Shown piece after piece: positions 30,957 through 39,728 of a DNA stretch of 63,790 bases (its first letter is position 1; each line of letters opens with the position of its first letter). This DNA is from JAGPUQ01 sp050179115. GTDB lineage: Bacteria; Pseudomonadota; Gammaproteobacteria; Pseudomonadales; Porticoccaceae. The position numbers and the translations under genes are program-made. The notes beneath the pieces are model-generated. The model had not been told where the DNA came from, searched no databases, and saw nothing but the letters and a program-made list of their open reading frames with translations. Where the stretch lies: the NCBI GenBank assembly GCA_050179115.1, contig JBFXFL010000011.1:1-63790 (forward strand), read 5' to 3'.

Positions 30957-31573
30957 TCCGGGTCAAGATCTGCGGGATTACGCGCGAGGCCGATGCGCAG
31001 GCGGCAGCGGATGCCGGTGCCGACGCCATCGGGCTGGTGTTTCACCCGGCGAGCCCGCGCTGCGTGTCCCTGGCGATGGCGGCGTCGATCGTGCGAAGCG
31101 TCGGTCCTTTCGTCACCACGGTGGGACTCTTTGTCGATGCCGCACCGGATCGGGTGCGGGAAGTGCTGGCGCGCACCGGCGTCCATCTGTTGCAGTTGCA
31201 CGGCAGCGAGACGCCGGATTATTGCGCCCAGTTCGGCGTTCCCTATATCAAGGCACTGCGCATGGCGCCCGGGCTGGATCCCGCCGCCGCCGCGGCAAAC
31301 TATCCTGCGGCGGCGGGCCTGTTGTTCGACGCCTGGGATCCCCTTGTGGCCGGCGGCACCGGAGCCGGCTTCGACTGGTCGCGCCTGCCGGCGCAGCGCG
31401 GGCTGCCCTTGATTCTGGCCGGCGGTCTGGACCCGATGAACGTCGCGGGGGCCGTGCGTCAGGTGCGTCCCTACGCGGTGGATGTCAGCAGCGGCGTCGA
31501 GGCTGCGCCCGGAATCAAGGACCCGCGATTGATGCGGGATTTCATTGTGGCCGCGAAGGCGGCATCGCGTTGA
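30953..31573 (+). CDS. trpF: Phosphoribosylanthranilate isomerase
   Basis: A 206-residue TIM-barrel enzyme of tryptophan synthesis. Conserved blocks are VKICGITREADAQAA, GADAIGLVFHPASPR, LLQLHGSETPDYC and LILAGGLDPMNVAGAV, then AVDVSSGVEAAPGIKD. The GTG at 30953 overlaps the truA stop and has GGGAGG upstream. trpB and trpA do not follow; accD comes 68 bases later, as in Pseudomonas. Confidence 0.96.
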   Translation: MIRVKICGITREADAQAAADAGADAIGLVFHPASPRCVSLAMAASIVRSVGPFVTTVGLFVDAAPDRVREVLARTGVHLLQLHGSETPDYCAQFGVPYIKALRMAPGLDPAAAAANYPAAAGLLFDAWDPLVAGGTGAGFDWSRLPAQRGLPLILAGGLDPMNVAGAVRQVRPYAVDVSSGVEAAPGIKDPRLMRDFIVAAKAASR

Positions 31574-31641
31574 CACTGGCGCGCGCGTCTGTAGGATGCC
31601 GCAGCACGGCGAGGACGAGGTGATCAGACGGTGACGAGACC

Positions 31642-32568
31642 ATGAGCTGGCTGAGCAAGATACGGCCCTCGGGCCTGAAAACTCAGGGCCGCGACCAGGC
31701 GCGCAGCGTTCCGGAAGGGGTGTGGGTGCCCTGTCCGAAGTGCGCGGCACCGCTGTATCGGCCCGAGCTCGAACGCAACCTCGACGTCTGTCCCAAGTGC
31801 AGCCACCACATCCGCATCGGCGCACGCCGCCGGCTCGACATTTTTCTCGATCCCGATGGTCGCGAAGAACTGGCAACGGATGTCCTGCCCGTCGATCGCC
31901 TCAAGTTCCGCGATATCAAGAAATACCGCGACCGGCTCGCCGCCGCCCAGAAGGAGACCGGCGAGAAAGACGCGCTGATCGCGATCAAGGGCAGGGTGCT
32001 GGCGCTGCCGGTGATCGCGGCGGCGTTCGAATTCGAGTTCCAGGGCGGCTCCATGGGTTACGCGGTGGGCGAACGCTTCACGCGTGCCGCGCGCCGGGCG
32101 CTCGACGAGCGGATTCCCCTGGTGTGCTTCTCTGCCACCGGTGGCGCGCGGATGCAGGAAGCATTGATCTCGCTGATGCAGATGGCCAAGACCAGCGCCA
32201 TCCTCGAGCGCCTCAAGGCCGCGGGCGTTCCCTATATTTCGGTGATGACCGACCCGGTGTACGGGGGCGTATCCGCGAGCCTCGCCATGCTCGGCGACAT
32301 CAATATCGCCGAGCCGGACGCGCGCTCCGGATTCGCCGGACCCAACATCATCGAACAGACCATCCGCCAGAAGTTGCCGCCCGGCTTCCAGCGCAGCGAA
32401 TTCCTGCTGGAACACGGCGCGATAGACATGATCGTGGCGCGCCCCGCGCTGCGTGCCACCATCGCCGGATTGCTCGCCAAGCTCGGTGGCAAGCCTTCGC
32501 CGGAGCGCCCGGAAGCGGATGACAGTTCCCGAACTCCCCCCCAGCACGTCGCCGCCAACCCTGTCTGA
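31642..32568 (+). CDS. accD: Acetyl-CoA carboxylase carboxyltransferase subunit beta
   Basis: A 308-residue subunit that, with AccA, transfers carboxyl from biotin to acetyl-CoA for fatty acid synthesis. The N-terminal zinc ribbon is VPCPKCAAPLY then DVCPKCSHH (about residues 29-54). The carboxyltransferase core has EFQGGSMGYAVGERF, CFSATGGARMQEALISLMQ and FAGPNIIEQTIRQKLP. The C-terminus overlaps the start of folC by about 50 bases in another frame. Confidence 0.97.
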   Translation: MSWLSKIRPSGLKTQGRDQARSVPEGVWVPCPKCAAPLYRPELERNLDVCPKCSHHIRIGARRRLDIFLDPDGREELATDVLPVDRLKFRDIKKYRDRLAAAQKETGEKDALIAIKGRVLALPVIAAAFEFEFQGGSMGYAVGERFTRAARRALDERIPLVCFSATGGARMQEALISLMQMAKTSAILERLKAAGVPYISVMTDPVYGGVSASLAMLGDINIAEPDARSGFAGPNIIEQTIRQKLPPGFQRSEFLLEHGAIDMIVARPALRATIAGLLAKLGGKPSPERPEADDSSRTPPQHVAANPV

Positions 32569-33865
32569 CTGGCTGGCGCTGCTGGAAGCACGCCATCCGG
32601 TTGCCATCGAACTGGGACTTGAGCGCGTCGCGGCGGTAGCCGCGCGGCTGCACTTGCCGCGACCGGCGCCGCGCGTGGTGACGGTTGCGGGAACCAACGG
32701 CAAAGGCTCGTGCATCGCCTTCATGGAAGCCCTGCTCGCGGCAGCGGGCCAGCGCTTTGGAAGCTACACCTCACCCCATCTGCTCGCCTACAACGAACGC
32801 GTACGCATCGACGCGGTGCCGGTCACCGACGCTGTGCTGTGCGATGCCTTCGCCCGCGTTGAAGCCGCGCGCGGCGAAACCCGTCTGACCTATTTCGAGA
32901 CCGGCACCCTGGCCGCCTTCCTCATCCTCGCGGATTCAGGAGTGGATGTCGCGCTGCTGGAAGTAGGGATGGGCGGCCGCCTCGATGCGGTCAATATCGT
33001 CGCGCCCGATGTGGCCGTGATCACTTCCATAGCGCTGGATCACCAGGCGTGGCTGGGTCTCGACCGCGCTGCCATCGGCGTCGAGAAAGCCGGCATTGCC
33101 CGCGCGAATGTGCCGCTGATTTGTGGCGATCGGGAGCCGCCCGCTGCGATGCTGGCGACGTTGGCGGACATCGGTGCGCGCGTGATCCGGCTTGGGGGGA
33201 AGGGTTTTTCCTGGTCCCGCGGCGACGACGATCTGGAACTGGTTTGCACTACCCCCGACGGGCAGTCGGTGCACTATCGCGAATTGCCGATTCCCCGCCT
33301 GCCACTGGCCAGCGCCGCCTGCGCAGTGCAGGCGCTCATCAGCCTGGGGCTGATCCCGGACGCGAGCCGGGTGGCGCGCGTGTTCACCGATGCTCGCCTC
33401 GCGGGACGCTTTCAGGAAATCACCCGGGACGAGCGCCGGGTGGTGCTCGATGTGGCCCACAATCCGGCCGCCGCCGCACTCCTCGCCGAGCGGCTGCGAC
33501 GTCTGAATCGGGGCGCCGGGCGCGCGGTACATGCAGTCGTCGGGGTGCTGGGCGACAAGGATATCGAGGGCGTCTTGGCCCCCCTGGTGCCTGAGGTTGC
33601 CAGCTGGTACTGCTGCGCGTTGCCAGATGTCGCGCGGGGCGCAACGGCGAACCAGGTCGCGGGCCTGTTGTACAATGCGGCAGCGAGTCAGGGATTGTCG
33701 GCGATGTCGGCTTGCCACCCCAGTCCCGCCGCAGCCTTTGCCGCAGCACTGGGTGCGAGCCGACCGGACGACGTGATTCTCGTATTCGGGTCTTTTCACA
33801 CCGTGGCGCCGGTGCTCGCCGTGCTACAGAATGATCATGCGCCCGCAGGAGGTGACAGCCCATGA
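32519..33865 (+). CDS. folC: Bifunctional folylpolyglutamate/dihydrofolate synthase
   Basis: A 448-residue Mur-ligase-like enzyme that adds glutamate to dihydropteroate and folates. The P-loop is VAGTNGKGSCIAFME (about residue 55), with SYTSPHLLAYNERVRID, ALLEVGMGGRLDAVNIV, ITSIALDHQAWLG and the C-terminal RVVLDVAHNPAAAALLAE. I chose the ATG at 32519 (MTVPELPPS), which overlaps accD; an upstream start would add 22 unrelated residues. The stop overlaps the next ATG. Confidence 0.95.
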   Translation: MTVPELPPSTSPPTLSDWLALLEARHPVAIELGLERVAAVAARLHLPRPAPRVVTVAGTNGKGSCIAFMEALLAAAGQRFGSYTSPHLLAYNERVRIDAVPVTDAVLCDAFARVEAARGETRLTYFETGTLAAFLILADSGVDVALLEVGMGGRLDAVNIVAPDVAVITSIALDHQAWLGLDRAAIGVEKAGIARANVPLICGDREPPAAMLATLADIGARVIRLGGKGFSWSRGDDDLELVCTTPDGQSVHYRELPIPRLPLASAACAVQALISLGLIPDASRVARVFTDARLAGRFQEITRDERRVVLDVAHNPAAAALLAERLRRLNRGAGRAVHAVVGVLGDKDIEGVLAPLVPEVASWYCCALPDVARGATANQVAGLLYNAAASQGLSAMSACHPSPAAAFAAALGASRPDDVILVFGSFHTVAPVLAVLQNDHAPAGGDSP

Positions 33866-34476
33866 ACCAAGCCTTGCGGCAGCGTATTCTGGGCCTTCTG
33901 GTACTGGTGGCGCTCGCAAGTGTGCTGTTGCCGCTGGTCCTGGATTTTGGTGGCGACACCAAGATCGATACCGGCAGTCATATACCGCCTGCGCCCACCA
34001 TTCAGCCGACTCCGCTGCCGGAATCCGCCTCCACCGAGCCGCAGACGCCCCCGGAGCCGACGTCGGGGACATCCGGTTCGCCAGGCGAGCCAGAGCTCTT
34101 TCAGCTCGCGCCGGGTGAGGGTACGGACGGCGTTTCCGCGACCGGCTCTTCTGCAACTGGCACAACCAGCCCGTCGACGACGGATGTTTCGGCGAAGTCC
34201 ATACCCGAAGAGCCCAGGCTTGATGCCAAGGGCCTGCCGGCATCCTGGGTGCTGCAGGCGGGCGCCTTTCAGGACAAGGCCAATGCCGAGGAGCTGCGCG
34301 ACCGTTTGCTCAAGGGTGGACATCGCGCCTTTGTGCAGACTTCGACCGCGGGGGGCAAAGCCACCCACCGGGTCTTTGTCGGACCCAAGATGACGCGGGA
34401 AGCTCTGGTTGCCGAGCAGGCGGCGCTGCAACGCAAATTCGGCGTCAAGACGATGATCGTTCCCTTTGTGCCCTGA
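33862..34476 (+). CDS. dedD: SPOR-domain cell division protein, DedD-like
   Basis: A 204-residue single-pass inner-membrane protein: a short cytoplasmic start (MNQALRQR), one membrane helix (ILGLLVLVALASVLLPLVL), a long Pro/Ser/Thr-rich periplasmic linker and a C-terminal SPOR domain (SWVLQAGAFQDKANAEELRD to VPFVP, about 130-204) that binds denuded septal peptidoglycan. This layout and its position between folC and cvpA match DedD. The ATG overlaps the folC stop (ATGA). Confidence 0.9.
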   Translation: MNQALRQRILGLLVLVALASVLLPLVLDFGGDTKIDTGSHIPPAPTIQPTPLPESASTEPQTPPEPTSGTSGSPGEPELFQLAPGEGTDGVSATGSSATGTTSPSTTDVSAKSIPEEPRLDAKGLPASWVLQAGAFQDKANAEELRDRLLKGGHRAFVQTSTAGGKATHRVFVGPKMTREALVAEQAALQRKFGVKTMIVPFVP

Positions 34477-34527
34477 AGGGCATGGCCCGGTCTGCTACAA
34501 TCCGGCGCGGTTCACGAGCGGACTGAC

Positions 34528-35025
34528 ATGAATATCGCGGACTGGATGATCGTGGCCGTGGTCGGTGTTTCCGCGCTCATCAGCCTGGTGCGCGGGTTTG
34601 TCCGTGAAGCACTTTCCCTGCTTGCCTGGGGCTTGGCGTTCGCCTCGGCGATGATGTTTCACGGGCCTGTGGCGCATTGGCTGGAAGGCGTGATGGCAAC
34701 GCCTTCACTGCGATTCATCAGCGCATGGCTTGGTGTTTTTCTGGCGGTCCTGCTGGGACTCGGTTTGATCAATTTCGTTATTTCGCGCTTGATCCGGGCC
34801 TCCGGTCTGTCGGGTACCGACCGTTTTCTCGGTTCGCTGTTTGGCGTCGCTCGCGGCCTGGTCGTGGTGATGGCCGCGTTGATTCTGGTACCCCATGTTC
34901 TACCGGTGAAGCAGGATGCCTGGTGGCGGGAATCCAGCCTGATTCCGCAATTTTTGGCGTTTGAGGGCAGGGCACGAGAATTGGCAGGGACGCTGGTTGA
35001 TTGGTTCCAGCAACTGGTTCGCTGA
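34528..35025 (+). CDS. cvpA: CvpA family membrane protein
   Basis: A 165-residue inner-membrane protein with about four hydrophobic segments. The start NIADWMIVAVVGVSALISLVRG followed by FVREALSLLAWG is characteristic of CvpA, and LSGTDRFLGSLFGVARGLVVV follows. CvpA is known for colicin V production and envelope homeostasis; its molecular role is not settled. It stands directly before purF, the universal gammaproteobacterial arrangement. A TACAAT box at about 34496 could be a -10 element, without a clear -35. Confidence 0.93.
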   Translation: MNIADWMIVAVVGVSALISLVRGFVREALSLLAWGLAFASAMMFHGPVAHWLEGVMATPSLRFISAWLGVFLAVLLGLGLINFVISRLIRASGLSGTDRFLGSLFGVARGLVVVMAALILVPHVLPVKQDAWWRESSLIPQFLAFEGRARELAGTLVDWFQQLVR

Positions 35026-35038
35026 GCGGGGTACGGCT

Positions 35039-36562
35039 ATGTGTGGCGTCGTTGGCATCGTCGGCAAGACCGACGTCCAGTACCAGATCTACGACGCGTT
35101 GACCATGTTGCAGCACCGCGGCCAGGATGCCGCCGGCATCATGACCTGTCGCGACGGGCAGTTGAGTCAGCGCAAGGATGTGGGTCTGGTGCGGGATGTA
35201 TTCCGTGAACACCACATGGCGCAGCTCACCGGCCCGATCGGCGTCGGTCATGTGCGCTATCCGACGGCCGGCAGCTCGGGACCGTCGCTGGCGCAGCCTT
35301 TCTATGTCAATTCGCCCTACGGTATCTGTCTGGCCCACAACGGCAATCTGACCAATTCCGCCGAGCTGCTCAGTCATGTTTTCAAATCCGATCTGCGCCA
35401 CGTCAATACCGATTCCGATTCGGAAATCCTGCTCAATGTGTTTGCGCACGAATTGCAGTTGCAAGGCAAGCTGCAACCGCGGCCCGAGGATATTTTTTCG
35501 GCGGTAAGGCGGGTGCATCGCCGCTGCCGGGGCGCTTATGCCGCGGTGGGCCTGATTGCGAACTACGGATTGTTCGCGTTTCGCGATCCGTTCGGCATCC
35601 GCCCGCTGGTTTTTGGTCGCCGCGACACACCGCGTGGACGCGAGTACATGGTGGCGTCGGAGAGCGTTGCCCTGGATGTGCAGGGTTATCAGATCGAGCG
35701 GGATGTGGCGCCTGGGGAGGCAATCTTCATCGACCTGGAAGGCAATCTCCACACGTGCCAGTGTGCGGACACGCCGGAACTGGTGCCCTGCATCTTCGAG
35801 CAGGTCTATTTCGCGCGTCCCGATTCCATGCTCGACAATATCTCGGTGTACAAGGCGCGCCTGCGCATGGGCGAGCGGCTGGCGGAAAAGATCCTGCGCC
35901 AGTGGCCGGATCACGATATCGATGTCGTGGTACCGGTGCCCGATACCAGCCGGGTGGCGGCCCAGGCAATGGCGGAAACCATGGGACTCAAATTCCGCGA
36001 AGGCTTCATGAAGAACCGCTACATCGGCCGCACCTTCATCATGGCGGAGCAGGGCCAGCGCGCCAAATCCGTGCGCCAGAAACTCAATCCCGTGAAGCTC
36101 GAATTCCAGGGCAAGAAAGTGCTCCTGGTGGACGATTCCATCGTGCGCGGCACCACGTCGCGGGAGATCGTGCAGATGGCGCGCGATGCCGGCGCGATGC
36201 GCGTCTACATGGCATCGGCGGCGCCGCCGGTGCGCCACCCGAATGTGTACGGGATCGACATGCCCGCGGCCCGCGAGCTGGTGGCCTTTGGGCGCACGGA
36301 TGTGGAAGTCGCCGCCGAGATCGGCGCGGACTGGCTCATCTATCAGGATCTCGACGATCTGATCGAAGCCGCGCGCGAGGGCAATCCCGAAATTCACCGC
36401 TTCGAATGTTCGGTGTTTACCGGCGAATACATCACCAACGATGTCGATCCAGGCTATCTGGAGCGCCTGGAGTCGGCGCGGGGCAACGGCGCGAAACTGC
36501 GTCTGACGGATACCGGCGACGAGGTGCTGGGATTGCATAACACGACGCGCGGGGTGGGCTGA
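35039..36562 (+). CDS. purF: Amidophosphoribosyltransferase
   Basis: A 507-residue enzyme catalysing the first committed step of purine synthesis. The chain starts MCGVVGIVG, and Cys2 becomes the N-terminal nucleophile of the glutaminase domain after Met removal. The PRPP-binding loop is KKVLLVDDSIVRGTTSREI (about residue 360). The start at 35039 is fixed by this processing. It follows cvpA after 13 bases and is directly followed by metZ. Confidence 0.97.
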   Translation: MCGVVGIVGKTDVQYQIYDALTMLQHRGQDAAGIMTCRDGQLSQRKDVGLVRDVFREHHMAQLTGPIGVGHVRYPTAGSSGPSLAQPFYVNSPYGICLAHNGNLTNSAELLSHVFKSDLRHVNTDSDSEILLNVFAHELQLQGKLQPRPEDIFSAVRRVHRRCRGAYAAVGLIANYGLFAFRDPFGIRPLVFGRRDTPRGREYMVASESVALDVQGYQIERDVAPGEAIFIDLEGNLHTCQCADTPELVPCIFEQVYFARPDSMLDNISVYKARLRMGERLAEKILRQWPDHDIDVVVPVPDTSRVAAQAMAETMGLKFREGFMKNRYIGRTFIMAEQGQRAKSVRQKLNPVKLEFQGKKVLLVDDSIVRGTTSREIVQMARDAGAMRVYMASAAPPVRHPNVYGIDMPAARELVAFGRTDVEVAAEIGADWLIYQDLDDLIEAAREGNPEIHRFECSVFTGEYITNDVDPGYLERLESARGNGAKLRLTDTGDEVLGLHNTTRGVG

Positions 36563-37762
36563 ATGGCAGAGCACGACGCTTCCGATCCGCTCGCCGGTGC
36601 GGCGCTCGACACCCTTGCGGTGCGTGCCGGTCAGGTGCGCAGCGCCGAGGGCGAGCACAGCGAAGCGCTGTTCCTGACCTCGAGTTATGTGTTTGCGAGT
36701 GCGGCCGAAGCCGCGGCGCGCTTCACCGGCGAGCTGCCCGGCAATGTGTATTCGCGCTACACCAACCCGACGGTGCGCACCTTTGAAGAGCGGATCGCGG
36801 CGCTCGAGGGTGCCGAGCAGGCGGTCGCCACAGCGTCCGGCATGGCCGCGATCCTCAGCACCTGCATGGCGCTGCTCAAGGCCGGCGACCATCTGGTGTG
36901 CTCGCGCAGCGTGTTTGGCACCACCACGGTGTTGCTGAACAAATTCATGGCCAAGTTCGGCGTCGAGACCACCTATGTCGACCTGACGGACCTCGCCGCC
37001 TGGCGCGCCGCGCTCCGGCCCGAGACCCGGATGCTGTTTCTGGAGACGCCTTCCAACCCCCTGTCCGACGTGGCGGACCTGGATGCGCTCGCCGCACTCG
37101 CGCGCGCGCGGGGCGTGCTGCTCGCGGTGGACAACTGTTTCTGTACCCCGGCGCTGCAACGCCCGCTGGAGTGGGGCGCCGATATCGTCATTCACTCCGC
37201 CACCAAGTACCTGGACGGCCAGGGCCGCTGTCTCGGCGGCGTGGTGCTGGGTCGCGCCGAACTCATGGCCGAGGTGCTCGGCTTCCTGCGCTCGGCGGGA
37301 CCCACGCTGAGCCCCTTCAATGCCTGGGTGTTCACCAAGGGCCTCGAAACCTTGCGTCTGCGCATGGAAGCCCATTCCGCCGGTGCGCTCGCGCTGGCCC
37401 AGTGGTTGCGCGAGCAGCCGGCCGTGGAACGGGTGTTTTACGCCGGCCTGTCGGACCACCCCGGACATGAACTCGCCAAACGGCAGCAGCGCGCGTTCGG
37501 CGGCGTGCTGGCATTTCGTGTGCGCGGTGGACGCGCGGCCGCCTGGCGCGTCATCGACGCCGCGCGCATCCTGTCGCTGACCGCGAATCTGGGCGACGCC
37601 AAATCCACCATCGTGCATCCGGCGACCACCACTCACGGCCGCTTGACCGCGGAGGAAAGAGCGCGCGCCGGCATCACCGATAACCTGATCCGGGTGGCGG
37701 TCGGACTCGAGGACATCGGCGATATCAAGGCGGACCTCGCGCGGGGGCTGGACGCGCTTTGA
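36563..37762 (+). CDS. metZ: O-succinylhomoserine sulfhydrylase
   Basis: A 399-residue PLP enzyme of the Cys/Met metabolism family. It has SRYTNPTVRTFEERIAALE, ATASGMAAILSTCMALLK and the Schiff-base Lys in VIHSATKYLDGQGRCLGG (about residue 215). Its position after purF matches metZ of Pseudomonas, which makes homocysteine directly from O-succinylhomoserine and sulfide. The ATG follows the purF stop immediately. With MetE in the same window, the last two steps to methionine are both encoded here. Confidence 0.94.
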   Translation: MAEHDASDPLAGAALDTLAVRAGQVRSAEGEHSEALFLTSSYVFASAAEAAARFTGELPGNVYSRYTNPTVRTFEERIAALEGAEQAVATASGMAAILSTCMALLKAGDHLVCSRSVFGTTTVLLNKFMAKFGVETTYVDLTDLAAWRAALRPETRMLFLETPSNPLSDVADLDALAALARARGVLLAVDNCFCTPALQRPLEWGADIVIHSATKYLDGQGRCLGGVVLGRAELMAEVLGFLRSAGPTLSPFNAWVFTKGLETLRLRMEAHSAGALALAQWLREQPAVERVFYAGLSDHPGHELAKRQQRAFGGVLAFRVRGGRAAAWRVIDAARILSLTANLGDAKSTIVHPATTTHGRLTAEERARAGITDNLIRVAVGLEDIGDIKADLARGLDAL

Positions 37763-38679
37763 ATGGCCCGCAGCGACCGGTAGGGGCGGCCATTGCCGCG
37801 CTGAACAGTGTCGTGCTCGGCAAGGAGCGCCAGATCAGACTCGCCCTGGCCTGTCTGCTGGCGCGCGGCCATCTCCTGATCGAAGACGTGCCCGGCACCG
37901 GCAAGACCACCTTGGCGCAGGCCCTGGCGCGCGTGCTGGGCCTCAGTTACGGCCGCATCCAGTTCACCAGCGATCTGTTGCCCGCCGACATCATCGGTAT
38001 CTCGGTCTATCGGCGCGAGCACGGCAGCTTTGAATTTCACCCCGGCCCGGTGTTCAACCAGCTGATCCTGGCGGACGAGATCAACCGCAGCACCCCCAAG
38101 ACTCAGAGCGCCCTGCTCGAAGCCATGGCCGAAGGGCAGGTAAGCGTGGAAGGCGAGACACGCCCACTGCCACAACCCTTTTTCGTGATCGCAACCCAGA
38201 ATCCCAGTACCCAGTACGGCACCTTTCCGCTACCGGAATCGCAACTGGATCGATTTCTGATGCGGCTGCACCTGGGGTATCCGGATGCCGAATCCGAACG
38301 CGCATTGCTGGCCGGTACCAATCCGCGCCTGCGCCTGCCGGGCCTGCCCCGGATCCTGGATGACGCGCAGCTCAGCGCACTGCAGGAGCGCGTCGACCAG
38401 GTTCAGGCCGCGCCCGCCCTGATCGCTTATGTGCAGCGGCTGGTGCAGTACACGCGGCAGTTGCCGGACTGCGAACACGGCGTTTCCCCGCGCGGCGGGC
38501 TGGCGCTGTTGCAGGGAGCCCGTGCCTGGGCCTTCATGGCGGGTCGCGCCCATGTGATTCCCGAGGATGTGCAGGCGGTGTTCGGCCCGGTGATCGCCCA
38601 TCGCCTGCACAGCGCGGCGGGTGGCGAGCCGGCGATAGCGGCGGCGCAGCGGGTGTTGAATGCGGTGGATATTCTTTAG
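37759..38679 (+). CDS. MoxR-family AAA+ ATPase
   Basis: A 306-residue ATPase of the MoxR group, chaperone-like proteins that usually work with DUF58/VWA partners. Walker A is IEDVPGTGKTTLAQAL (about residues 40-55), Walker B LILADEINRSTPKTQSALLEAM (about 100), then ATQNPSTQYGTFPLPESQLDRF as sensor 1. The start is a TTG at 37759 overlapping the metZ stop (TTGA); no better ATG or GTG exists nearby. The next two genes, DUF58 and a transglutaminase, complete a common three-gene cluster. Confidence 0.93.
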   Translation: MNGPQRPVGAAIAALNSVVLGKERQIRLALACLLARGHLLIEDVPGTGKTTLAQALARVLGLSYGRIQFTSDLLPADIIGISVYRREHGSFEFHPGPVFNQLILADEINRSTPKTQSALLEAMAEGQVSVEGETRPLPQPFFVIATQNPSTQYGTFPLPESQLDRFLMRLHLGYPDAESERALLAGTNPRLRLPGLPRILDDAQLSALQERVDQVQAAPALIAYVQRLVQYTRQLPDCEHGVSPRGGLALLQGARAWAFMAGRAHVIPEDVQAVFGPVIAHRLHSAAGGEPAIAAAQRVLNAVDIL

Positions 38680-38756
38680 CCGGCGGTTGGCACCGTTCCG
38701 GCGCCGAGCCTGCCGGCCCGTGAGAATCGTGGAGCGAATGGACCGGAGGTGTGTCC

Positions 38757-39728
38757 GTGCCCGGACTGCGCGCCGCGTTCGATAGACGCTACCAGCAGTG
38801 GCTCGACCGGCGCCTGCCGTCGGTCCCGGCGTGCCGCCTCGAAAACCGCCGGCTGTTCATTTTCCCGTCGGGCGCCGGCGCCCTCTACGGTGCGCTTCTG
38901 GTGGTGCTCTGGCTGACCGCCACCAACTTCGAAAACAATCTGGTGTTCGGGCTGACCTTTCTGCTTGCCGGCCTGTTCGTGATCGCCATCTTTCACACCT
39001 ACGGCAACCTGCACGGACTGGAACTCGTCCCGCTGCGCGCCGGCCATGGCTTTGCGGGGCAGGATGTGGATTTTGTCCTGGAGATTCGCAACGACGGCCG
39101 CCGTCCGCGCGAAGGCATTCGCCTGTCCTATGCCGGCGGCGAGACCTGCGAGGTTCATCTCGGCGCCGGCGAGCACCGCCGCGTCCGGCTGTCGGTGCCA
39201 GCGACCCGTCGCGGCTGGCTGGATCCGGGACGACTGACGATTGCCAGCGTCTACCCGCTCGGTCTGCTGCGCGTCTGGAGTCATGTGCGTCTGGAGACCC
39301 GGGCGCTGGTGTATCCGCATCCCGTCGCCGGCGGACCGACGCGGCATGTGCTGCCGGTAGCGAGCGAGGCGGGTGGCGCGAGCGTTCCCGGCCGCGAGGA
39401 ATTCGCCGCCCTCGAGAGCTATAAGCAGGGCGAGCCGAAAACCCGTATCGCCTGGAAGCACCATGCGCGGGGACTCGGACTTCACACCAAGCAGTTCACC
39501 GATCCCGTGGATCAGCGCCGCTGGCTCGACTGGGACGATTTCCCGGGTCTGGACACCGAAGCGCGCCTGTCGCGCCTGTGCGGCGCCGCGCTGGCCGCCG
39601 ACATCGGACCGGGCACCTACGGCTTGCGCCTGCCCGGGCAGGTGATTGCACCCGGGAGCGGACGCCCGCACCGGGAGCAGGTATTGCGCGCCCTCGCGCT
39701 GTTCGGTCTGCCGGATGTGGCGCGCTGA
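38757..39728 (+). CDS. DUF58 domain-containing membrane protein
   Basis: A 323-residue protein with two adjacent membrane helices (SGAGALYGALLVVLWLTA and NLVFGLTFLLAGLFVIAIF, about residues 38-85) followed by a large domain. The DUF58 signature REEFAALESYKQGEPKTRIAWK appears at about 222. The GTG at 38757 has GGAGG seven bases upstream; the GTG at 38751 is too close to it. DUF58 proteins pair with MoxR ATPases and transglutaminase-like membrane proteins; function is not established, though roles in the envelope are suspected. Confidence 0.88.
   Translation: MPGLRAAFDRRYQQWLDRRLPSVPACRLENRRLFIFPSGAGALYGALLVVLWLTATNFENNLVFGLTFLLAGLFVIAIFHTYGNLHGLELVPLRAGHGFAGQDVDFVLEIRNDGRRPREGIRLSYAGGETCEVHLGAGEHRRVRLSVPATRRGWLDPGRLTIASVYPLGLLRVWSHVRLETRALVYPHPVAGGPTRHVLPVASEAGGASVPGREEFAALESYKQGEPKTRIAWKHHARGLGLHTKQFTDPVDQRRWLDWDDFPGLDTEARLSRLCGAALAADIGPGTYGLRLPGQVIAPGSGRPHREQVLRALALFGLPDVAR

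Noticed and set aside
31574..31641. Possible loss of trpB and trpA between trpF and accD
   Set aside because: Pseudomonas also has trpF next to accD with trpBA elsewhere, so this arrangement need not be a deletion.
34778..37636. A 952-codon minus-strand open frame opposite purF and metZ
   Set aside because: It is antisense to two well-conserved enzymes, so it is a compositional shadow.
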